A DNA stretch of 22,880 nucleotides, from contig CAXSEF010000051.1 in NCBI GenBank assembly GCA_964236535.1, forward strand, positions 1 to 22,880, read 5' to 3'. Positions within the stretch are counted from its first letter, which is position 1, and each line of letters begins with the position of its first letter. Source of the DNA: CAXSEF01 sp964236535 (GTDB taxonomy: Bacteria > Pseudomonadota > Alphaproteobacteria > Acetobacterales > Acetobacteraceae). This document shows positions 15,707 through 22,541 of this stretch, one piece after another. The notes below the pieces were generated by a model. That model saw nothing but the letters and a program-made list of their open reading frames with translations. It was not told where the DNA came from and searched no databases. A program made the position numbers and the translations under genes.

Positions 15707-16666
15707 TCACCGCTTCCGCTCGGCGTCGCGCGCGTCCGGCGACCGCGCCGGGTCCGCAGCCGCCCGCCCCGCGTCCTGCAGGCGCCCGCCGTCCTGGGTG
15801 CGCCCCTCCGCGGCACGGGCCTCGGCGCGCCCCGGCACCTCGGGCGGCTGCAGCCCGCCGAGCCCGTAGTCGAAGATGCGCACGATCTCCAGGTGGTCGA
15901 GCCGCGCGAACGGCGCCACCTCCGGCACCCCGGACGCCGAGTAGTGCACCACCCCGATCGGCAGCCCCGCCGGGAACGCGTTGGCCTCCGACGTCGTCAG
16001 CACCCGCTCCCCCTCGATCGGCCGCACCCCCTCGGCATAGTACATCAGCCGCGGCCGCGCGTTGTTGGTCCCCGCCAGCATCGCCCGCGCCTGGCTGCCT
16101 TCCAGCAGCACCGGGATGCGGCTGTTGATGTCGGTCAGCAGCAGCACCCGCGCCGAGCGCTCGCCCACCTCGCTCACCCGCCCCACCAGCCCGTCCGCGT
16201 CGAGCGCGATCTGGCCGCGACGCACCGTGTGGTTCGGGCCCACCGCCAGCAGCACCGCGCGCGCATACATCCCGCCCGCGTCCGCCACCACGCGCGCCGT
16301 CGCGTACGAGGGCGCGGGGTCCGGGATCCAGTGCAGGTCCGTCTTCAGCGTCGCGTTCTCCGCCTCCAGCGCCACCGCCACCGCATACCAGCGCCGCAGC
16401 CGGTCGTTCTCGTCGCGCAGCCGGGCGTTCTCCGCCTGCAGCGACACCAGGCCCTGCAGCCCCGCCACCGCACCCTGCGCGCCGTCGAGCTTCTCCGCCA
16501 CCACCCGGTAGATCGGCGACAGCGCGTCGGCCAGCGTCATGCGCGCCCGCGCCGCCAGGCCCCCGTCCGCCCGGCCAAGCAGCATCAGCCCGAACGACGC
16601 CGCGATCAGCAGCGGCAGGGTGAGCCGGGCCAAGGCCTGCCGGGCCTGGATGGATAGCCGGATCAA
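15707..16666 (-). CDS. mreC: Rod shape-determining protein MreC
   Basis: MreC is a bitopic periplasmic scaffold that activates PBP2-RodA. The 319-residue protein has one membrane helix (about 13-32), a coiled coil (about 64-110; LQAENARLRDENDRLRRW), and the beta-rich MreC core with ARAVLLAVGPNHTVRRGQ, DGLVGRVSEVG, VLLLTDINSRIPV and FPAGLPIGVV. The C-terminal ~45 residues are Ala/Arg/Asp-rich and probably disordered. The start is taken as TTG at 16666 (MIRLSIQARQALARL), which fits alphaproteobacterial MreC beginnings; the Shine-Dalgarno is weak. Its TGA is three nt from the likely mreD start. Confidence 0.94.
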   Translation of the reverse strand: MIRLSIQARQALARLTLPLLIAASFGLMLLGRADGGLAARARMTLADALSPIYRVVAEKLDGAQGAVAGLQGLVSLQAENARLRDENDRLRRWYAVAVALEAENATLKTDLHWIPDPAPSYATARVVADAGGMYARAVLLAVGPNHTVRRGQIALDADGLVGRVSEVGERSARVLLLTDINSRIPVLLEGSQARAMLAGTNNARPRLMYYAEGVRPIEGERVLTTSEANAFPAGLPIGVVHYSASGVPEVAPFARLDHLEIVRIFDYGLGGLQPPEVPGRAEARAAEGRTQDGGRLQDAGRAAADPARSPDARDAERKR

Positions 16667-16860
16667 GGGGGGTTCGCCTCGCGCGCGTATTACCGCTGCG
16701 TAGAGGATCGGGACGGCGAAATCACCCCCTTTTCGGAGCGCGGCATATCCCGGGAACAGCAGGCGCGACAGGCTCTAGGAATCTCGTCCTATATGTTCTA
16801 TGTCTGTTCCAGATTGGACGGCCGGCATCCCGCCGCGCCGCACAGCAGGCAGCAGGAGCC

Positions 16861-17088
16861 ATGACCCTCACCCAGGCGACCCAGGTCGCACTGCTCAGCA
16901 ACGCGAGCGTGACCCTCGTCCTCGCCTCGCCGGCGATCAGCCGCATCCTCGGCCACGCCCTGCGCACCGCCGGCCGGCTGCTGCGGCGCAGGGGCGGCAA
17001 CGCAGTCAAGGCAGGCAAGACAATCAAGGCAGCGAGGGCAGGCAAGGCCAGGCCAGAGGCTCTGCCTCTGGACTCCGCCGGGGGCTGA
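16861..17088 (+). CDS. Small uncharacterised protein with a repeat-encoded tail
   Basis: A 75-codon frame with AGGAG five nt before the ATG. I do not recognise the family. The first ~35 residues are mildly hydrophobic (VALLSNASVTLVLASPAISRIL), followed by a strongly basic stretch (RRRGGNAVKAGKTIKAARAGK). The last 11-13 residues, ARPEALPLDSAGG, come from a dispersed repeat, and the TGA lies in the loop of its second hairpin. It is transcribed against the mre operon, in the gap between mreB and mreC. The good ribosome site argues for translation; lack of recognisable homology and the low-complexity 3' half argue for caution. Confidence 0.45.
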   Translation: MTLTQATQVALLSNASVTLVLASPAISRILGHALRTAGRLLRRRGGNAVKAGKTIKAARAGKARPEALPLDSAGG

Positions 17089-17106
17089 GCCCCCGGACCC
17101 GCACAT
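17041..17106 (+). repeat. Double-hairpin repeat, copy 9
   Basis: CCAGAGGC-tct-GCCTCTGG, ACTCCG spacer, perfect hairpin CCGGGGGC-tga-GCCCCCGG, then GGACCCGCACATG. Overlaps the end of the small plus-strand frame and lies downstream of mreB on the other strand. Confidence 0.85.
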
Positions 17107-17241
17107 GGACGCCCGCTCCGCCTGGCTTCGCCCCGGTGCCCGCAGGTCCGTCCTGTCGGGTCGCCTGCGTGACTGTGCAGGCACCGGGGCACCGCGACGG
17201 GCGCCGGACCGCCGGCAGAGCGGAACTCCCGGGCAGGGCGT

Positions 17242-18285
17242 TCAATACATGGTGGTCAGCACGTTCCTCAGCCGCTTCAGCTCCTCCAGCGCCCGGCCGG
17301 TGCCCAGCGCCACGCAGCTCAGCGGGTCCTCCGCCACCACCACCGGCAGCCCCGTCGCGTCGCGCAGCACCTGGTCGAGCCGGAACAGCAGCGCGCCGCC
17401 GCCGGTCATCACGATGCCCTTGTCGACGATGTCCGCCGCCAGCTCCGGCGGCGTGTTCTCCAGCGCCACCTTCACCGCCTCCAGGATCTGGCTCACCGGC
17501 TCGGCCAGGCTTTCCGCGATCGCGCGCTGCGACACCACCACCTCGCGCGGCACCCCGTGCATCAGGTCGCGGCCCTTGACCTCGTGCCACGGCCCGTCCG
17601 AGCCGTCCTCCGGCGGCACCGCGGCGCCGATGTCCATCTTGATCCGCTCGGCGGAGCTCTCGCCGATCAGCAGGTTGTGGTTGCGCCGGATGAACGAGAT
17701 GATCGCCTCGTCCATCTTGTCGCCGCCCACCCGCACCGAACGCGAGTACACGATCCCGCCGAGCGAGATCACCGCCACCTCGGTGGTGCCGCCGCCGATG
17801 TCGACGATCATGCTCCCCGACGGCTCGGTCACCGGCAGCCCGGCGCCGATCGCCGCCGCCATCGGCTCCTCGATCAGCAGCACCCGACGCGCCCCGGCGC
17901 TCTCGGCGCTCTCCTGGATCGCGCGCCGCTCCACCGCGGTCGAGCCCGACGGCACGCACACGATGATCATCGGCGAGGCGAACCCGCGCCGGTTGTGCAC
18001 CTTGCGGATGAAATGCTTGATCATCTCCTCCGCGACCTCGAAGTCGGCGATCACCCCGTCGCGCAGCGGGCGGATCGCCTGGATGTTGCCCGGCGTGCGG
18101 CCCAGCATCTGCTTGGCCTCCTCGCCCACCGCGAGCACCTGCTTCTTGCCGCGCACGTCGGCGATCGCCACCACGCTCGGCTCGTCGAGCACGATGCCGC
18201 GTCCCTTGACGTAGACCAGGGTGTTCGCGGTGCCGAGGTCGATGGCCATGTCCGCGGACATGATGCCCAGGAGGCGGGAGAACAT
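17242..18285 (-). CDS. mreB: Rod shape-determining actin homologue MreB
   Basis: MreB forms membrane-bound ATP-dependent filaments that guide the RodA-PBP2 machinery. The 347-residue protein has the actin-fold ATP motifs: phosphate 1 ADMAIDLGTANTLVY (Asp16), phosphate 2 MIVDIGGGTTEVAV, and the adenosine region VMTGGGALL. KQMLGRTPGNIQAIRPLRDG and FIRRNHNLLIGE are typical MreB blocks, and it ends LTTMY as in many homologues. The N-terminal MFSRLLGIMS is a short amphipathic membrane-targeting segment. ATG at 18285 with GGAG 11 nt upstream. First gene of the shape operon; separated from mreC by 575 bp containing a small opposite-strand frame, so mreC may have its own promoter. Confidence 0.98.
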   Translation of the reverse strand: MFSRLLGIMSADMAIDLGTANTLVYVKGRGIVLDEPSVVAIADVRGKKQVLAVGEEAKQMLGRTPGNIQAIRPLRDGVIADFEVAEEMIKHFIRKVHNRRGFASPMIIVCVPSGSTAVERRAIQESAESAGARRVLLIEEPMAAAIGAGLPVTEPSGSMIVDIGGGTTEVAVISLGGIVYSRSVRVGGDKMDEAIISFIRRNHNLLIGESSAERIKMDIGAAVPPEDGSDGPWHEVKGRDLMHGVPREVVVSQRAIAESLAEPVSQILEAVKVALENTPPELAADIVDKGIVMTGGGALLFRLDQVLRDATGLPVVVAEDPLSCVALGTGRALEELKRLRNVLTTMY

Positions 18286-18795
18286 CAGGCAGCTCCGGAG
18301 TGACGGCGAGGACCACCGAAGGGCGCAGGAGGGCGATGGCAGCGCGCCATGACGGGCTGGCCCCGATGGCCAGACCCCGGTGGCCTGGCCCCGGTGGGTT
18401 GACCCGGTTGGCTAGGCCCGGCTGGTTAGGCCCGGCTGGTTAGGCAAGGCCGACCGGACGCCGGCGATGCGGGGGCTTAGCCGCACCCACCTGCGGGAGC
18501 AAGGGGGCGGCGCGCCGCTCGTCGCCGGCCGGCCCGGTGCGGGCGGGACCGGACGCCCCCCCGCCGGCAACGGTGCCGGTCTGCCGCGCCGCCGCCACAA
18601 ATCCGCCATCGACCCGCCGCGCCGCCCTGCGATCCGGGTCGCCGGCGCCGTCGAAGTCGATTCGCCGCCCAGCCGGACCGCAACCGTTAACCCGTCCCAA
18701 GCATTTGCACCTGTAAAATGACCTCTCGGGTCGGGCCGCCGCGCCGCTGCGCCGTCGCCCGCGTGCCCGACCAGCCCCAGCTCCGGAGAACGATC
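18286..18795. other. Divergent intergenic region upstream of mreB and the lipoprotein pair
   Basis: About 510 bp, the longest gene-free stretch. The mreB-proximal part holds a degenerate tandem tract (about 18356-18450). The middle is GC-rich and featureless; open frames in it look like composition artefacts. The lipoprotein-proximal 45 bp (about 18686-18720) are AT-richer and could hold a promoter, but no convincing -35/-10 pair with normal spacing is visible. Confidence 0.6.
18356..18450 (+). repeat. Degenerate tandem tract of CCCGG(C/T)TGG(T/C)TAGG-like units
   Basis: Successive units include two exact copies of GGCCCGGCTGGTTA (from about 18415) preceded by diverged versions such as GACCCGGTTGGCTA and CCCCGGTGGCCTGG. 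Located upstream of mreB. Confidence 0.7.
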
Positions 18796-19029
18796 ATGCT
18801 GCGCAAGACCGTGGTGACGCTGACCGCCGCCGCCCTGACCCTTGGCCTCGCCGCCTGCGATCCCTACAATCCCGGCCAGCGCGCGGTCGGCGGCGGCCTG
18901 CTCGGCGCCGGCGCCGGCGCCGCGATCGGCGGCCTGGCCGGCGGCGGTCACGGTGCTGCCATCGGCGCGCTCGGCGGCGGCGCACTCGGCGCGGTCGGCG
19001 GCGCGGCCACCACGCCCAACCGCTACTGA
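18796..19029 (+). CDS. Glycine-zipper lipoprotein, paralogue 1 (Asp at +2)
   Basis: A 77-residue protein beginning at the ATG with CCGGAG upstream. The N-terminus is a lipoprotein signal peptide with lipobox LAAC (Cys21). After DPYNPGQRAVGG comes a glycine-zipper segment (GLLGAGAGAAIGGLAGGG, then GAAIGALGGGALGAVGG) resembling the glycine-zipper/2TM domain of SlyB- and OsmB-like envelope proteins, which inserts into membranes as packed helices. The mature protein is only ~57 residues. The residue after the lipid-bearing Cys is Asp, the classical inner-membrane retention signal in Lol sorting, unlike its neighbour. It is followed after 44 bp by a paralogue with the same core, so the pair arose by tandem duplication. 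Confidence 0.85.
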   Translation: MLRKTVVTLTAAALTLGLAACDPYNPGQRAVGGGLLGAGAGAAIGGLAGGGHGAAIGALGGGALGAVGGAATTPNRY

Positions 19030-19073
19030 CACCAGGCCGCGACTTGATCCAGCGACCGCACCAGGAGACCGCC

Positions 19074-19547
19074 ATGCGCCGAACCCACGCTCTGCCGCTG
19101 CTGCTGGCGGGTCTCGTCGGCCTGTCCGGCTGCACCAACCCGTACGACCCGGGCCAGCGCGCGGTTGGCGGCGGCCTGCTCGGCGCCGGCGCGGGTGCCG
19201 CGATCGGCGGGCTTGCCGGCGGCGGGCGCGGGGCGGCGATCGGTGCGCTCGCCGGCGGTGCGCTCGGCGCGGTCGGCGGGGCGTCCAGCACCCCCGCCCC
19301 GCCGCCGCCGCCGCAGCCCGGCTATGCTCCGGCCGGATATCCGCCCGGCTACGCGCCGCCGCCGCAGGGCTACGGCCAGGTCGGCTACGCGCCGCCACCC
19401 GGGCCGCCTCCTGGCTATGCCCCGCCGGGCGGCGGCTATTCCCCGCCGCCCGGCGGCTACGCACCGCCCGGCGGCTACGGGCAGCAGCCGGGCTACGGCG
19501 GCGGTCCGCCGCCCGGCTACGCTGGCGGCGCGCCGTCCGGGTACTGA
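19074..19547 (+). CDS. Glycine-zipper lipoprotein, paralogue 2, with a Pro/Gly/Tyr-rich tail
   Basis: A 157-residue protein with AGGAG upstream of ATG 19074. Lipobox LSGC (Cys20), followed by TNPYDPGQRAVGG and a glycine zipper almost identical to paralogue 1. The remaining ~80 residues are a low-complexity tail built from PGY, GYAPP and PPGGY units. Thr at +2 predicts export to the outer membrane by Lol. Pro/Gly/Tyr tails of this kind occur in surface or adhesive proteins and in disordered proteins; here its function is unknown. An in-frame ATG 30 nt upstream is possible but lacks a ribosome site and would weaken the signal peptide. Confidence 0.87.
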   Translation: MRRTHALPLLLAGLVGLSGCTNPYDPGQRAVGGGLLGAGAGAAIGGLAGGGRGAAIGALAGGALGAVGGASSTPAPPPPPQPGYAPAGYPPGYAPPPQGYGQVGYAPPPGPPPGYAPPGGGYSPPPGGYAPPGGYGQQPGYGGGPPPGYAGGAPSGY

Positions 19548-19553
19548 GGCCAT

Positions 19554-19598
19554 GGCGCTGCTGCACGCCAGGGGTGACCTCTGGCGTGCAGCAGCGCC
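19554..19598. terminator. Strong bidirectional hairpin between convergent genes
   Basis: GGCGCTGCTGCACGCCAG (19554-19571) pairs perfectly with 19581-19598; the stem can extend by three pairs to leave a TGA loop. It starts 7 bp after the lipoprotein stop and lies between convergent genes. No T-tract follows, as is common for terminator-like hairpins in very GC-rich genomes. Confidence 0.75.
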
Positions 19599-19649
19599 GT
19601 CCATGTCGCCCCGCCCCGCGGTGCGCTGCCGGTCACCCAGTTCGGCGAT

Positions 19650-20066
19650 CTATTCCCCTCGGGTCTGCCCCAGCCGCACGCTGCATCGCTCCACCGCGCG
19701 CACCATCGCCTCCGCCGCACGATGCGCGATCGGGTCGGTGCTGCCGAGCAGCCGGTCCGCCGTCATCAGCGCCGGCGACAGGATGCCGCGCAGGTCGTGA
19801 CGCAGCGACGACGTCGTCGCTTCCAGCTCCGCCAGCCGGCCCTGCGCCAGCTCCGCGGCGCGCAGCTGCTCGCGCAGGACCGCCTCCTGGTCGCGCAGCG
19901 GCCGCACCACCATGGACGCGAGCCCAAGATGCGTCGCCACGCCCGCCGCCACCGCCGCCACCAGCGCCACCACGTCCTGCTGGCCCGGCGCACGCAGCGC
20001 CAGCTCGACTCCGATCAGCACGATGATCGCGATCGCCGCCGACAGCAGCAGGCAGTGCCGGGCCAT
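19650..20066 (-). CDS. Membrane protein with a histidine-kinase-like DHp helix hairpin and no ATPase domain
   Basis: A 138-residue protein starting at ATG 20066. Two membrane helices (about 6-24 and 31-54), then a coiled coil (RDQEAVLREQLRAAELAQGR), then residues ~86-132: SSLRHDLRGILSPALMTADR and IAHRAAEAMVRAVERCSVRL. The segment RHDLRGILSPAL with His90 resembles the H-box of alphaproteobacterial sensor kinases (RHDLRN-xL-xPA), and the second stretch fits the antiparallel DHp helix. No N, G1 or G2 boxes follow: the frame stops ten residues later. It could be a phosphotransfer protein, a decoy or inhibitor of a kinase, or a degenerate kinase stump. The cytoplasmic part is short and the frame intact, which favours a real protein. 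Confidence 0.65.
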   Translation of the reverse strand: MARHCLLLSAAIAIIVLIGVELALRAPGQQDVVALVAAVAAGVATHLGLASMVVRPLRDQEAVLREQLRAAELAQGRLAELEATTSSLRHDLRGILSPALMTADRLLGSTDPIAHRAAEAMVRAVERCSVRLGQTRGE

Positions 20067-20266
20067 GGCCGTACTCCGTTCGATGCCGATCGTTCGCCGT
20101 CGCCGCCCGACCCGCGAGCCGCCGCAGGATGCGTCCATCCGTGCCCGGCGTCGATCCGGCTGGCCGGATGCGTGCCCTGCCGCCCGCCGCATCGGGGCGC
20201 CCGAGGCGACACGACTGCGGGAACACGCTGCCGGCAACCTCGCCGCAGCGCCAGGGGCTACCCGCT

Positions 20267-21703
20267 TCAGGGCAGACGCGCGAGCAGCCGCGCCAGTCGC
20301 CCGGTCCGCTCGGAGAACAGGCGCGGCGCGTAGAAGTTGCCCGCCGCCCGCTTGCCCGCCTCGCCGCGTGTCGGATAGGGCACGACCATCCCCGCCAGCG
20401 CCGCCAGCCCGACGCGCTGGCCCAGCGCCAGCACCCAGGCCCCGATCGCCTCGCCGGCATGCGCGCCCGCGATCCCCACCCCCAGCAGCCGCCCGCGCGA
20501 CACCACCAGCAGCGCCAGCCCGTCGGTGTCCGCCTCGCACACCGCGCGGTCGTTCTCCGCCATCCCCGAGCGCAGCACCTCGACCGGGCGCCCGGCGCCA
20601 CGCGCCTCCTCGGCCGTCATCCCCACCTGCGCGAGCTCCGGCCAGGTGTAGGTCACCCGCGGCACCACCCGGCTCACCCGCGCCGGCAGCCGGAACACCG
20701 CGCCGCGCACCACCACCCCGGCGTGGTGGCCCGCCAGGTGGGTGAACGCCAGCGGCCCGACCCCGGCCACGTCCGCCACGTCGCCCGCCGCATACACCGC
20801 CCGGTTGCTCACGCTGCGCAGGCTCCGGTCCACCGCCACTCCCTGCGCCGAGAACCGCACCCCCGCCGCGTCCAGGTCCAGCCCCTGCACCGAGGCGCGC
20901 CGCCCCGCCGCCACCAGCAGGTGGCTGCCGGCCACCCGCCGCCCGTCGGCCAGCAGCAGCGCCACCGCCGTCCCGGGGCCCGCCTGCACCGCCGCCACCC
21001 GCACGCCCTCGATCACCGCGACGCCCGCCCGCGCCAGCGCCGGCCGCAGCGCGTCCACCAGCGCCGGGTCCTCGCGCCCGGCGATCCGCCCCGCCTCGAC
21101 CAGACTCACCCGGCAGCCGAGCGCGGCGTGGGCCTGCGCCATCTCCAGCCCGACCGACCCGCCGCCCAGCACCACCAGGTGCGCCGGGGGCTCGTGCAGC
21201 CCGAACAGCGTCTCGTTGGTCAGGTATGCGACCCCCGCCAGCCCGGGCAGGTCCGGCACCACCGGCCGGCTGCCGGTCGCCACCACCACCCGGCCGGCCG
21301 AGAACCGCCGCTCGCCGCCCGCGCGCAGCCGCACCGCCAGCGCCGTCCGCCCCACGAACCGCGCCTCGCCGCGCAGCACCACGCAGCCGAGCCGCTCGTA
21401 GCGCGCCTGGGAGTCCGCCGGGGCGATGGCCGCGATCGCGCCGTGCACATGCGCCCGCACCCGGGCCCAGTCGATCCGCGGCGCGCCGACCTCCACCCCG
21501 AAGCGGCCCGCCTCGCGCGCCGACTGCGCCGCCCTGGCCGCGGCCAGCAGCGCCTTGCTCGGCACGCAGCCGACGTTGAGGCAGTCGCCGCCCATCTCGG
21601 CTCGCTCCACGAGCACGGCCCGCAGGCCGAGCCGCGCCGACGCGTTGGCCACCGAGAGGCCGGCGGCGCCGGCGCCGATGACCGCGATGTCGAAGTCGGG
21701 CAT
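20267..21703 (-). CDS. Mercuric reductase-like FAD-dependent pyridine nucleotide-disulfide oxidoreductase
   Basis: A 478-residue class I flavoprotein starting MPDFDIAVIG. FAD motif GAGAAGLSVAN (10-20); redox-active disulfide in GGDCLNVGCVPSKALL (Cys41, Cys46); NAD(P)H motif VVLGGGSVGLEMAQ; second FAD motif VYAAGDVADV; and the C-terminal dimerisation domain with ENDRAVCEADTDG. Near the C-terminus it has VVPYPTRGEAGKRAA where lipoamide dehydrogenase and glutathione reductase have an active-site His-x-x-PT-x-x-E; the Glu is present but the His is not. There is no HMA domain and no C-terminal Cys pair, so mercury reduction is unlikely. It lies downstream of a TVP38/TMEM64 gene, an association also known as fusions in other bacteria. 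An ATG at 21736 would start inside a repeat. Substrate unknown. Confidence 0.9.
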   Translation of the reverse strand: MPDFDIAVIGAGAAGLSVANASARLGLRAVLVERAEMGGDCLNVGCVPSKALLAAARAAQSAREAGRFGVEVGAPRIDWARVRAHVHGAIAAIAPADSQARYERLGCVVLRGEARFVGRTALAVRLRAGGERRFSAGRVVVATGSRPVVPDLPGLAGVAYLTNETLFGLHEPPAHLVVLGGGSVGLEMAQAHAALGCRVSLVEAGRIAGREDPALVDALRPALARAGVAVIEGVRVAAVQAGPGTAVALLLADGRRVAGSHLLVAAGRRASVQGLDLDAAGVRFSAQGVAVDRSLRSVSNRAVYAAGDVADVAGVGPLAFTHLAGHHAGVVVRGAVFRLPARVSRVVPRVTYTWPELAQVGMTAEEARGAGRPVEVLRSGMAENDRAVCEADTDGLALLVVSRGRLLGVGIAGAHAGEAIGAWVLALGQRVGLAALAGMVVPYPTRGEAGKRAAGNFYAPRLFSERTGRLARLLARLP

Positions 21704-21724
21704 CAGGAAGGCCGGGCTCCGCCC

Positions 21725-21845
21725 GGACCAGCCCATGAAAGGCGTCGCGGCACGCTGCCCCGCAGCGTGCCGCGACGCCTTTCATGGGCCGGTCCAGGGC
21801 GGCTCGCCCTGGCGGAGTCCAGAGGCAGCGCCTCTGGCCTTGCTG
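21725..21845 (-). repeat. Double-hairpin repeat, copy 10, with a 26-bp perfect palindrome
   Basis: Minus strand: CCAGAGGC-gct-GCCTCTGG, ACTCCG spacer, perfect hairpin CCAGGGCG-agc-CGCCCTGG, then GGACCGGCC leading into a long palindrome. Arms 21732-21757 and 21763-21788 are perfect 26-bp inverted copies with a 5-nt loop, and the flanking GGACC-type bases pair further with one mismatch. It fills the spacer between the TVP38 gene and the flavoprotein gene. Confidence 0.9.
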
Positions 21846-21851
21846 GCTCGC

Positions 21852-22541
21852 TCAAGCCCCAGCCCCCCGCACCCTGCGCCACACCACCGGCAGCGCGGCC
21901 AGCCCGGCGAGGCCCAGCAGCGGCAGCAGCACCGCCGGCCGCAGCACCACGCCCAGGTCCGGCGTGCCGCCGCGGTCCAGCACGCCGCCGATCCCTGCGC
22001 CCGCGAAGCTGAACACCACCGTCGCCGGCACCATGCCGATCACCGTGGCGCCGACGAACGGGCGCGCCCGCATGCCCACCAGCGCCGGCGCCAGGTTGAG
22101 CACGAAGAACGGCACCGCCGGCACCAGCCGCAGCATCAGCAGCGCGCTGAACCCGTCGCGCTCCAGCATCGGCCGCACCCGCGCCAGCAGCGGGGCGGCG
22201 CGTGCCGCCACCCACCCCGACGCGGCGTGCCGCGCGGCGAGGAACACCAGCGTCGCGCCGCAGCTGGCGCCGGCCACGCTCGCCGCCGCGCCGACCCACG
22301 GCCCGAGCAGCAGCCCGCCCGCCAGCGTCATCACCACGGCCCCCGGCAACGCCAGCGCCGCCACCACCACGTAGGCCAGCGCGAATCCCACCGGCGCCAG
22401 CACCGGGTGCGCCCGCACCCAGCCGGCCAGGAGCGCGCGCTCGTCTCCCAGAGCCTGCAGGCTCAGCAGGTGCCCGGCGCCGGAGAGCCACACCGCCAGC
22501 AGCGCGGCCACGATCAGCGCCAGGGGCCAGACTCGTCTCAC
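21852..22541 (-). CDS. TVP38/TMEM64 family (VTT domain) membrane protein
   Basis: A 229-residue integral membrane protein of the DedA/VTT superfamily, whose characterised relatives move or scramble phospholipids or polyprenyl-phosphate carriers. Landmarks are AYVVVAALALPGAVVMTLAGG (shortened: ALPGAVVMTLAGGLLLG), the SVAGASCGATLVFLAARH block, and RLVPAVPFFVLNLAPAL, which carries the family's R-xx-P-xx-P/F-xx-N pattern. About six hydrophobic segments. The GTG at 22541 has AGGA seven nt upstream. The next gene in the same direction is a mercuric-reductase-like flavoprotein, a recurrent neighbour of this family, which suggests joint action. Confidence 0.92.
   Translation of the reverse strand: MRRVWPLALIVAALLAVWLSGAGHLLSLQALGDERALLAGWVRAHPVLAPVGFALAYVVVAALALPGAVVMTLAGGLLLGPWVGAAASVAGASCGATLVFLAARHAASGWVAARAAPLLARVRPMLERDGFSALLMLRLVPAVPFFVLNLAPALVGMRARPFVGATVIGMVPATVVFSFAGAGIGGVLDRGGTPDLGVVLRPAVLLPLLGLAGLAALPVVWRRVRGAGA

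Noticed and set aside
18718..18795. Longer start for lipoprotein paralogue 1 at ATG 18718
   Set aside because: It would bury the lipoprotein signal peptide; ATG 18796 has its own Shine-Dalgarno and gives a standard lipobox at residue 21.
20129..22012. Very long plus-strand open frame opposite the flavoprotein and TVP38 genes
   Set aside because: His/Arg/Pro/Gln-rich translation typical of the antisense of GC-rich coding DNA; the minus-strand genes have full family signatures.
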